The position numbers and the translations under genes were made by a program. The notes under the pieces are model-generated. The model did not search any database. It had not been told where the DNA came from and saw only the letters and a list, made by a program, of their open reading frames with translations. A stretch of DNA of 64,000 nt from Mayamaea pseudoterrestris (taxonomy: Eukaryota; Bacillariophyta; Bacillariophyceae; Sellaphorales; Sellaphoraceae). The stretch spans positions 1 through 64,000 of the forward strand of contig BROI01000036.1 of the NCBI GenBank assembly GCA_027923505.1, given 5' to 3'. Position 1 is the first letter of the stretch. The number at the start of each line of letters is the position of its first letter. Shown in pieces: positions 11,028 to 19,716 of this stretch.

Positions 11028-12515
11028 ATGATCCGCATCATTCCCTTCTTCCTCTTGATTGCGGCTATATTAGCGCAGCAGCAGCAACAAGACAGCGCCC
11101 GATACGGCGTCGACTGCTCCTTTCCCATTCATCACTCAGACTTTCCGAGCAAGGCATGCCAGCACACATTCGCCGAAGACCGCGTACAAATCTACGAAGA
11201 CTATATGCAAGGTTGTCGCGACTACTATGGACGTAAGGGAAACGCTTGCGATGAGACAGAGCATGACAGACGTGAGTAAAACCTTATACCTCAAGAATTG
11301 ACAATTGGTAATGATAGTAGACGCTCGTTCCTACTCGGACCATCACATATTCTTTAACTCTGCCTTTCGACCTTTCGCATAGTATTTATGAGTCTACAGC
11401 AGCCGCAAAGCATGGTCAACTTTACATCAACTGGTTTCAAAAAGAATCGCGCACCAAAGGCGGTCATGGATCTGCTCTACGCTCATTGGGAGGCGAACAA
11501 GGATGCCAAGGAGAAAGAGCTTTGGACGACTGGTAACATCTGTAAGTACAAGTTGCGACGATCGCAAAGAACTCGTTTTTACAATAAATTCTCATCTCTT
11601 GCGCTATATCCTTTAGACGTCAACCACTGGGCTGCACCAACCTACATGATATCGGTTGAAAACTCGCGTTTGCGCGGTGGAGGTTTCGGATTAAAGCAGC
11701 AAATCTGGGACGCCGTCCAAAATGTCATTCAAGAGTGGACGGGAATGGAGCAGCGGCCAATTTCCCAATATGGTATCCGCATGTACACGCAAGGCGCCGT
11801 CTTGTCGCCACACGTGGATCGCCTTCCACTTGTTTCGTCCTGCATTATCAACGTTGCGCAAGACTTGGATGAACCATGGCCACTGGCTGTCATTGATCGG
11901 CAAGGAAACGAAGTCAATGTGACGATGGAGCCAGGCGACATGGTGTTGTACGAGTCGGGCAGTCTCATTCACGCACGTCCCTTTCCACTCAAGGGTCGCT
12001 ACATGGCAAACATTTTCATCCACTTTGAACCGACGGGCCGACCACTCATTGACACGACGAACGCGTACTTGGACACACTCGACGACTTCTTGCCTCCCTA
12101 CTTGCAGCCAGACACGCCGTGGACAAAGAAGTGGGCGACGGAGAACCAGCACGGCTGGAAAAAGCCTGCTCCATCCGGTCCCAAGCTTCATTCCAACGCG
12201 AGAGAGTCGCACGTGGCAGCCGCACTTGGAGATGTTGACACGTTGCAACAACTGGCCAAATCGCGTCGCTCGTTACTCACCAAAAAGGATGAGAACGGCT
12301 GGATGCCAATTCACGAGGCTGCCCGCAGTGGTCACGAAAATGTCATCAAGCTGTTGGTGGAGAAGCATGGCGCCGACAAGAATGCGCGAACGGGCCACGT
12401 TGGCGAGGGTGGGTCCGTGTTGAACGTGGCGCGCGAATATTGGCCGGACGATGCAAGCATTGTGCAGTATTTGCTGAAACTGGACGCGCAGGACATTTCG
12501 TACGGTGAACTATAA
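11028..12515 (+). CDS. Secreted prolyl-4-hydroxylase-like dioxygenase with ankyrin repeats
   Basis: Three exons: 11028-11271, 11383-11541 and 11617-12515 (433 aa), all with GT-AG introns and matching phases. The first residues, MIRIIPFFLLIAAILA, form a signal peptide. The 2-oxoglutarate/Fe(II) domain has the iron ligands H200 and D202 (SPHVDR) and H253, plus the 2OG-binding K260 (IHARPFPLKGR), as in prolyl 4-hydroxylases. After about residue 330 come two ankyrin-like repeats (ENGWMPIHEAARSGHENVI is typical). A signal peptide, a P4H domain and ankyrin repeats on one chain is unusual, since ankyrin repeats normally face the cytosol. The second intron is 75 nt, a multiple of three, and has no stop in frame. 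Likely substrate: secretory-pathway proteins containing proline. Confidence 0.82.
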
Positions 12516-12980
12516 GACGCGCATGGGACCGAGATGGTGCTGGATTATAAACATACGTTATGATCAATACTTGTTCACGGTACTTTAGTAGAGAAGACTA
12601 CAAGTCTGCCTATGTAGCAATGCCGTTTGACAGGCGGGGTAGCTGAAGAGTCAAAATGAATCAGGCCAAGCTTATTCAGCCATACCGGTTCAGCAAGACT
12701 TCATAACATGGACCAGGCGTTGCTTTTGCTATAGCTATCGTTGTACAATAAGTTATATCCCGCCTGTCGCCTCGAAAATATGAGTACCGGTACGAGCTGC
12801 ATCAGTACTGGTGCGACGTCCGTTTCGGATCGACCAACAACATGAACACATCCATCCATCGCTTCTCCATCAAATATCATGAAGGACAGATGAATCACAA
12901 AATACTTCCATTCTGCTAGTTTTCTCGTCCATCTCTTGTTTTCTGTTGAATGAGTTGTTAGTGAAAGAATCGAGCAGAGC
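12516..12980. other. Intergenic with a short GTACCGGTAC palindrome
   Basis: No convincing gene. At 12783-12816 the string AGTACCGGTACGAG is followed six bases later by the similar AGTACTGGTGCGAC. The first contains the exact palindrome GTACCGGTAC (12784-12793), which also occurs at 59538-59547. Confidence 0.5.
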
Positions 12981-14018
12981 ATGCTTCTTCTACCGATTGG
13001 ATCGACGGCTCCTTTGCTCTTTCTTTTCGTACAATTCTTTACACTACAAAATCAACAACGGTTTGCATCATTGTCATGGAGCATGTCAGAAGCAGCAGAA
13101 GCAGAATTATCGCAAAGTAATTTTTCTCGTCAGCCGCAGCAGCTGCAAAGCCGCCTGCACTCAGTGGACAACATGGACTACCAGGAGGTCACGCTCAATT
13201 TGCCACTGATTGGCAATGTCACCATTCTTGAGGCAACGTTGGAGACGCAAAACAAACTCATCGACATGGCATTGGAAGAAGCTAATGATGATGTTGCGGA
13301 AGAAAATGAGGATGAGGCGGCGAGTAGGGACCCTGCTGCTGCTGGTGCAGCTGCTGCTGCTCCAACGACAACAGTCGTTGACGACGTGTACGGCGCCGTC
13401 CTATGGCCAGCCGCCTTGACGATTGCCTCGTACTTGCTGGAGCGACGCGAACGTTTGCTACACAATCAAACAGTGTTGGAGGTTGGCACTGGAACGGGCT
13501 TGGTGGCGCTGGCGGCTGCCATGGGCGGAGCCAAGCAAGTTTTGGCGACTGACTATGAACAAGTGCCATTGTCCATATTAAAGGCTGCTGCAACAATCAA
13601 TGGCATCAACAATATCAGCAACAATCATCAGTTGGATACCATGCTCTTCGACATTTGCAATGTATCTCAACCACTACCAAGCTGCAGCGTCTTTGTCGCC
13701 GCCGACGTTTTATACGCCCCCAAGACTGGTGTCGCCTTGGCCCGACGCGCAGTGCAAGCCTTGCAACGTGGCGCGCACGTAGTCATTGGCGACAGTCCCG
13801 GCCGCCCCGGCCGGCCCGCCTTTTTGAAAGAACTGCAGGAGCTTGGATTGAAGGACGCTAGCTTTCAAGACGTGACGGGCTGGACCGTGACGGGTGCGCG
13901 GCACGAGCTAATATGCGGTCGCACGAGTACAACAAGGTCGGAACGTGAGCGGGAGCTGGTCGTTGCCGTCATGCATTTGGATCCAAAGGATTATGTTTCG
14001 TCGTCGAAGCAGCAGTAG
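12981..14018 (+). CDS. Family-16-like (METTL20/21-type) methyltransferase
   Basis: A 345-residue seven-beta-strand methyltransferase. The SAM-binding motif VLEVGTGTGLVALAAA lies at about 160-175, preceded by the YGAVLWPAALTIASYL segment typical of family-16 lysine methyltransferases. The catalytic-region motif AADVLYAPKTG and IGDSPGRPGRP follow. The last of these recalls the GDPGR segment of ETFBKMT (METTL20), which methylates the electron-transfer flavoprotein beta subunit. The N-terminus is hydrophobic (residues 1-30) and could be a signal or plastid-targeting peptide, or the real start could be the ATG at 13083. An acidic and Ala-rich low-complexity stretch separates it from the catalytic domain. 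The substrate is unknown; lysine methylation is the family norm. Confidence 0.72.
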   Translation: MLLLPIGSTAPLLFLFVQFFTLQNQQRFASLSWSMSEAAEAELSQSNFSRQPQQLQSRLHSVDNMDYQEVTLNLPLIGNVTILEATLETQNKLIDMALEEANDDVAEENEDEAASRDPAAAGAAAAAPTTTVVDDVYGAVLWPAALTIASYLLERRERLLHNQTVLEVGTGTGLVALAAAMGGAKQVLATDYEQVPLSILKAAATINGINNISNNHQLDTMLFDICNVSQPLPSCSVFVAADVLYAPKTGVALARRAVQALQRGAHVVIGDSPGRPGRPAFLKELQELGLKDASFQDVTGWTVTGARHELICGRTSTTRSERERELVVAVMHLDPKDYVSSSKQQ

Positions 14019-14173
14019 AATGAAGCAATAAAGTGACAACAACATTGTGCTGCCTGCGCATGCTTCTGGCCAATGTTGCGACACTGTCGAAATAACTTCC
14101 TATTATTCTGACTGATTAGATGTAACTTTTTTCTTTTGTATGTCTTGCGAAACACTGGAGTATTTGCATTCAT

Positions 14174-14196
14174 GCTACGGTAGCTACCAGTAGAGC
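14174..14196. repeat. Copy of dispersed TAGCTACCG motif
   Basis: GCTACGGTAGCTACCAGTAG, read on the opposite strand, is close to the string at 59491-59513 and to both units at 53774-53838. It lies just upstream of the discoidin-like gene. Confidence 0.4.
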
Positions 14197-14219
14197 TAAA
14201 AGCGAAGCAGCAAAGAATA

Positions 14220-15140
14220 ATGAGAAAATGTCGCATCGTCACACATTTGCTGCGCATAGGTACTCGCCGATTCTGTCACAGAACATCACTGGTCACGCTT
14301 TTTTCCATCAGAGCACCTTCCAACCTTGCTACTTCTAGCCATTCGAACAACAACTACATTAGTATTAATACGCAAAATATGAGAAATCGAATCATCGAGT
14401 CATCGCCGGTCCAAAATGACGAGGAGCAAGGAACAGCCGCCTTGACAAGCAAGCATCGAATGCACCGCAAACTATCTGCCTCTACTCGACGCACCTTTTT
14501 GCGTAAAGCAAACATTTGCATGCTCATGGCGATTATTATGTTTGGAATTATTTGGTGTATTGTTGGTAGATTACGGATACATCAGCAGAAAGTTGCTGCT
14601 GCTCCAATACTGCCTCTTCCACTCAAGCTTCTTTCGACGCCGTTGACAGCAACCGCATCAACGTCGGTGCGCGGCAACTTGGGCCCACCGTCCGTCGTTC
14701 TTTCCAATTCCACGGCAGACTGGCTGAAGGATCGCTGGCAGGCAGCGTCCGACATGCATGGCAAAGCCATTTACGGAGCGCACTGGGTGCAGCTCGATTT
14801 TGCACGTCGCGTCAGTGTGCAGGTTATCGTGTTGGACTGGGAGGCGGCGTACTCGGATGACTACAGTATCCTTGGAACGTTGCGAATGCGAAACGGCCAG
14901 AATGTGACTACTACTCTGTTTGATACAGCAGCAGCATTGTCTGCAAACGTTTCCACGAGACAATGGGGCCAGAGCCCCGGAGTTGCGTTCACATGTCCAA
15001 TGCACGTGGAGCATTCCATTTCACTGTTCCAAGCCTCTCCAGTTGACTCGCTACGACTAGTGATTCGTAAACCGGCAAAGTATGGATGGGGTGTCTCGCT
15101 ATGGCGATTCCAAGTGTTTGGATATGATGTACTGGAATAG
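14220..15140 (+). CDS. Single-pass membrane protein with discoidin (F5/8 type C)-like domain
   Basis: The frame opens at ATG 14220 (306 aa), but the ATG at 14379 (residue 54) may be the true start. A basic stretch is followed by one membrane segment, AIIMFGIIWCIVG, at about 104-116. After a short linker the lumenal domain contains YGAHWVQLDFARRVSVQVIV and ends WGVSLWRFQVFG. Trp-rich strands with this spacing are characteristic of the galactose-binding-like F5/8 type C fold. The topology fits a type II protein with a carbohydrate- or ligand-binding head. No catalytic motif is visible and the ligand is unknown. Confidence 0.62.
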   Translation: MRKCRIVTHLLRIGTRRFCHRTSLVTLFSIRAPSNLATSSHSNNNYISINTQNMRNRIIESSPVQNDEEQGTAALTSKHRMHRKLSASTRRTFLRKANICMLMAIIMFGIIWCIVGRLRIHQQKVAAAPILPLPLKLLSTPLTATASTSVRGNLGPPSVVLSNSTADWLKDRWQAASDMHGKAIYGAHWVQLDFARRVSVQVIVLDWEAAYSDDYSILGTLRMRNGQNVTTTLFDTAAALSANVSTRQWGQSPGVAFTCPMHVEHSISLFQASPVDSLRLVIRKPAKYGWGVSLWRFQVFGYDVLE

Positions 15141-15409
15141 AAGCAGGTTGTAAAACATCTAGTGCATTTGAGACTTGCTTCTTGGCATGCCTGCTCACCA
15201 CAGCCGGCTCCACACCGAAGACTCACGCGGCATCTTAGTTTTGTTTGACAAAGCTCATGGCCTTCAAGATGCTGTTTTATGCCAGCGAATAGTCTGGATG
15301 ACTCGGCACAAGGAAGGGGGCGCTCCAAGATGCGTCACGGACTACAGGTACCATGCAGAGGATAACAACACGAAAAGTATTAACTTCACATCTTATGTCC
15401 TTGAAACGC

Positions 15410-17524
15410 CTATGCCAGTCTATGTTTGACGTACTGAATTTGATAGCGCCTCACATTGGCCTCGTACAAATCCTTCCAAATGGCGGAGCGTTCCTTTGCA
15501 ACGGCACCACCTTCGCCACTCGTCGCTTCTCCATCAACAATGAGCGGCCTCCGATGATTGACTCCGGCACTATAGTCCCACATGCATTTTTTCAAAAAGC
15601 CTTCCACTCGCGTGCGGTCTTCGCTTGGACACAACGTTTCGCCCGACAGTCGCAGCAAGTCGGCGCAAACACCAAACAAACGATCATTCGCAAGCAAATG
15701 GTCCAAAATGGGTGAGCAGTGAAAGTCGACACCTTCCACGCAAACGTCTGGCAGTCGTAGTTTGGGAGTTGCACCAGGAGCGACAAAATCTGACACTTTT
15801 TGCACGCTCAAGTTGATTATGTTCGACGGATGCACTGCTCGTGGAACGTTTGTCCACGTCAATGGCGCCGTGGACTCTGCATCTACTTTTATTTGCAGCT
15901 CGCCAGACAGTGCCGTCCGACTCGCGAATCGATTCGCCCATACGTTTGCATATTGATGCAGCATTTGAACGTCGCAAAGCATGCCTCCGTACTCGGCGCG
16001 CGCCAGAATGGACCAGACCAATGTTTGATCAGTGCTAGACAGTGAATTGTTCCAATCAGTTGTATTTAGTCCATCTAGAGAAACATGATCAAGTCGCGAT
16101 GTTGCTACAGCTAAATTCGTTTCACTCGTGGTCGTATTGTTTGAGTTTGCACCAGCTGTAGCATTTTCTCCATCGCTCCCAACAATATCCTTGAACGAAC
16201 AACACGCCACCTGATAAATGATTCGCAACACTCGTTCCATCAACGCTTTCGTCACCACAAAGCCTTTCGATTCTGCCATGACGAGCCACACCAGCAATCC
16301 AAAGTCTGGATGCAGCGTCGCATCTTCCAAAACGATTATGGGCAATCGTCGGAGCAACTCACCCATGGCCTTGTCGGCTAGTTCCATGGCAATCTTGACG
16401 GCCGCCAGTGGTCGTTGTTTCCGCACAGCCTTTTGCAGCATAGATTTTAGTACGGAAACGGATAGTGACGAGTGCTTCTGGACGAGTCGACCTATGCTCC
16501 TGGTGTCGCCGCAGCAGAAACTGGCAAGCTCCAAGTTGATGGGCCGTTTATGTTGCGTCTTGAAACTATTGTTGCGCAGCAGGACCTGGGCCGACCAATA
16601 AGGCTGCTGCTGGTCAGTGTCATGTGATGCACTCGTCGCCAGAGAGACTGTTCCATCTTGGTGCAGGTAAAAGTGTTGCTGGATGGGTTGGAGCGACGGT
16701 GCACCCCTCTTGCCGCCAAAGACCTTTTTGGAACGTTGCATCATTTGCGTAAATACATTACTTTGCGGCTTTGTCAATGTATCTGAAACTGATGGTTGCG
16801 TAGCATCCTCCTCGGATGCAGATACTGTCTGCGTATCAATAGTTTGCGAACACTCTTGCGTCAATGATGCTGCATTCGAAGGCAGCGCCTGCGTCGGCAA
16901 ACCACGCTCCGCGCCATCAAGACTGACGCGGGGCAGCGGTTGCGTGGCGAGCGACGTTTGGGTGCTTGCCGTCAGAAATGATGGTGCTGGCGAAGGCTCG
17001 TCGTGCGATAACATGGCGTCATCATCATCACTGTCGCAGCATCGATCGCAATCCATGGTCATTTTTGAAGGCGAAAATGCGACTGAATCGCTCGCTGGTG
17101 ATCCGCCAGTCGTCACGGGGCTTGTCATTGTTGAATTTCCGATCGATGCGGAACTTGTCGTTGTCGCTGCATGCTCTACTTCTTGCATCTTGTCGTCAGG
17201 AGATGGCAGAGCAGAGTCACTACATTGACTGTTGCAGCAGCCTTGCGTCTGACTGTCATGAACAGTTACTGTCACAGCCTGGTCGTTCAAAATAGCAGCA
17301 GCTGCACGACTCCGTTTCATGCATATATCAAGATGCGCATTAATTGTTTCGGCCAAAACGTGCTTGCCGCAGCCGGCGGGGCAGGCGACGAAGCGAGATT
17401 CACTTGACAGTTTCCTGTTACTATTGGTAGAATGCTTCCCGCGCTTGGCGCTCGTCATGAGATACGAAAAGGCATTGTTATCATTGCTACTTCTCTTGCT
17501 GTGATTCGATTCATTCTTTGACAT
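15410..17524 (-). CDS. UBZ4 zinc-finger protein with conserved C-terminal region
   Basis: A 704-residue protein starting at the ATG at 17524. Near the N-terminus a short FSYLM motif (19-23) precedes a Rad18-type ubiquitin-binding zinc finger, CPAGCGKHV...INAHLDIC, with C48, C52, H64 and C68. UBZ4 fingers occur in DNA-damage proteins such as RAD18, WRNIP1 and SNM1. A Ser/Thr/Gln-rich linker (about 75-270) follows, then a folded region with LKSMLQKAVRKQRPLAAVKI, RRLPIIVLEDATLHPDFG and, near the end, GVDFHCSPILDHLL. The first of these recalls the helical C-terminal domain of WRNIP1/RarA clamp-loader ATPases (RR...x-A-x-E-D pattern), but no AAA module lies between. The likely role is recognising ubiquitylated proteins at damaged DNA; the C-terminal homology is only a suspicion. 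Confidence 0.65.
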   Translation of the reverse strand: MSKNESNHSKRSSNDNNAFSYLMTSAKRGKHSTNSNRKLSSESRFVACPAGCGKHVLAETINAHLDICMKRSRAAAAILNDQAVTVTVHDSQTQGCCNSQCSDSALPSPDDKMQEVEHAATTTSSASIGNSTMTSPVTTGGSPASDSVAFSPSKMTMDCDRCCDSDDDDAMLSHDEPSPAPSFLTASTQTSLATQPLPRVSLDGAERGLPTQALPSNAASLTQECSQTIDTQTVSASEEDATQPSVSDTLTKPQSNVFTQMMQRSKKVFGGKRGAPSLQPIQQHFYLHQDGTVSLATSASHDTDQQQPYWSAQVLLRNNSFKTQHKRPINLELASFCCGDTRSIGRLVQKHSSLSVSVLKSMLQKAVRKQRPLAAVKIAMELADKAMGELLRRLPIIVLEDATLHPDFGLLVWLVMAESKGFVVTKALMERVLRIIYQVACCSFKDIVGSDGENATAGANSNNTTTSETNLAVATSRLDHVSLDGLNTTDWNNSLSSTDQTLVWSILARAEYGGMLCDVQMLHQYANVWANRFASRTALSGELQIKVDAESTAPLTWTNVPRAVHPSNIINLSVQKVSDFVAPGATPKLRLPDVCVEGVDFHCSPILDHLLANDRLFGVCADLLRLSGETLCPSEDRTRVEGFLKKCMWDYSAGVNHRRPLIVDGEATSGEGGAVAKERSAIWKDLYEANVRRYQIQYVKHRLA

Positions 17525-17803
17525 GGTGTGATGAGCCAGCAAGGAATGGAACGTTTGTTACGTTTTGTGCGGTCGCTTGGTTGATCGATCGGCGGAAGCG
17601 ATGAATGTGTCCGTTGGAGTACCGATACGATAAGTTACTCTGCGACATAAGTTTTCACTCCAAAAAATAAACCCGCGACTACACCGGTTATATCTATCAT
17701 ACGATTAGCTGCTAGACTGCGGGAACATATTTATTAAATTGTTAAGGCCTCTCTTACATAGCCTACTCTTTAATGTTTACCTTACTACACTTAAGAACGA
17801 CGT

Positions 17804-19468
17804 CTAAAAGGGAACGAATGGCTTGTCAATGATTGGCTTGTGCTTGCCCATTGTGCCGTGACTAACCATGGACCCCAACGCGTCCACCACAATCCGAAGG
17901 GCCATGAGCGAAGTGATATCCGCATGATCGTACTGTTGGCAAGTGGAAAGAAGAAGTAAGGGCGCGAGTCAGATTAATTAATGTGAGCAGCCTGCTATAC
18001 AGTAAGCGCAAGCCACAGTCATCCTCCATCCCATCCAAAAACAACACAGCGATATATACACATACCGGCGGCGACACTTCCACCACTTCCATGCCGCACA
18101 AGCCTTCCGCCGCAATGAGTCCCACCAGTTTCAGTGCCTCCCTTGGCAGTAAACCACCCGGTTCCGGCCATCCCGTCCCCGGCACAAAGGCCGCTTCAAT
18201 GCTGTCAATGTCGTAGGACATGTACACGGCGTCGCATCCATCCCACGCTCGATCCAGCGCCATTTCCGCAATCTTGTCAATGCCGTAATCTTCAATGTCT
18301 TCCATGGTGAAAATGTTGGTTTCGCGCTCCACCATGTTGGGCACTGCGGGACGAGGCACCTGCCAACCGCCAATGCCAATCTGCACCAAGTTCTTGGCGT
18401 TAATGTTTGGCAAGTTGGTGGCGTGAAAGTATGGCGTTGTGTGCTGCAATGTGAACAAAATGAAGAAGTCAATGGATGAGACAATGCATGAAACGAGGTA
18501 CTAGTCGATGAAACAAGACGTTTGTTTGCAGCAGTAACCACAATATACACGCACTTACCATTCGTTCGTCCATATCAAACTCCTGAATATCGGCATGTCG
18601 ATCAACATGAATAATGCCAATGTTTTTGCTCGTCACACTAGCAATCCCTCGTATCGTCGGAAACCCAATACTATGATCACCTCCCAGTATAATCGGCATA
18701 CTTCCCGTCGACGCCACAAACGCCACGGCGTTACTAATCTGATCAAACGACTTTTCCAAATTCGCCGGAATGGTGAAAACATCACCCGCATCGCACAGAC
18801 TCATTTGCTCGCGCAAGTCAATCCCGCGCTCGTAGTTGTAGGGCGTGTAGAGGGCGCTGATGCGGCGAATCCCCTGCGGACCAAACCGCGTGCCGGCGCG
18901 GTACGTGCAGCCGCCGTCAAAGGGGACTCCCAAAACAGTCGCGTCGAAGTTGCAAACGTCGCGCACGTTTTCGACAAACGGCGCCTTCATGAATGTCTGC
19001 GTTTAGTGTTGTGGAAGAGGAGAGGAGTTGTGACGTGTAATGGTGAAGGAGCATGGTGAGTTGAAGTGATGACAGCATGGCGAGCAAACGAAATCTGTCG
19101 CTCTTTTCTTGCATGACTCTCCTTCTCAATCCCTTTTACAATATACAACTATCTACCATATACATTTTACTCACATTAATTCCCGCAAAATGCGGCAGCT
19201 CGCCGCGCGAAAAGGTTGGAATGGACTTGTCATTAATGCTGCTGGCGCCCTGCAGCCCCATTTTCAGCACTCTCTCGGCTTCTTTTTCGGCATTCGTGGT
19301 GGGAATGGTGGCTTCCTTTAACGCGGCCTTCCAGCCCTTTGTGAGTTTGGGGTTCATGGGATCGGGGTGGTGGTGGCGGCGGAGATTGTTGTTGGAGGAG
19401 GAGGAGGCAGGAGCAATGGTGCTGCCGCGGTTCGCCAAGCGCCTGGAGAGAGGAACCAAGACGCGCAT
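17804..19468 (-). CDS. Ureohydrolase (agmatinase/guanidine-hydrolase type), four exons
   Basis: Coding exons read 5' to 3': 19175-19468, 18559-18996, 18066-18443 and 17804-17932 (412 aa). All three introns are phase 0 with GT-AG ends, and the joins restore family motifs (FAGIN/TFMKAP, MDERM/HTTPYF, VSPP/YDHAD). Metal-binding motifs are GGDHS, a D-R-H-A-D site (HVDRHADIQ) and YDIDSIEAAFVPG, followed by GTGWPEPGG. The family hydrolyses guanidino groups to urea using Mn or Ni. The DRHxDIQ site and the MDERMHTTP segment differ from classic agmatinase. As I recall they match the Synechocystis Sll1077/GdmH guanidine hydrolase group, so guanidine is a possible substrate. The N-terminus (RVLVPLSRRLANRGS) looks mitochondrial. 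A CRE palindrome lies 167 bp upstream. Confidence 0.87.
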
Positions 19469-19716
19469 TGTGAAATGAGGAAAATTGAAAAATGGAGTAA
19501 AACTGTGAGCTTGCGCGAATGAAAGATTGCCGTCAAGGTGCAGCAAAAAAAGAGGGACGGATGTATGTTGATCTTGTGAGGATGTCACAAACGAAAGGCG
19601 CGTCGCGGTCCTCGGAAGTTTCAATCGAGTATTGTGACGTCATACAAAATGTCAATGGCGTCATCAAGGTCAATTAGTGACGTGGCAGTGCGTCACGCGA
19701 GCGCGCTTCCTCGACC
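19469..19716. promoter_or_regulatory. Divergent promoter between ureohydrolase and CCA enzyme
   Basis: Only 248 bases separate the two start codons, so promoter elements must be shared or interleaved. It holds an exact TGACGTCA palindrome at 19635-19642 and a second ACGT-core site, TGACGTGG, at about 19678-19685. Confidence 0.55.
19635..19642. promoter_or_regulatory. CRE palindrome TGACGTCA
   Basis: An exact bZIP-type site between divergent genes, 167 bp from the ureohydrolase start and 75 bp from the CCA-enzyme start. A TGACGTGG half-site lies about 40 bp further on. Confidence 0.5.

Noticed and set aside
12701-12982. 93-codon minus-strand frame
   Set aside because: It is antisense to the promoter of the family-16-like methyltransferase and has no motif.
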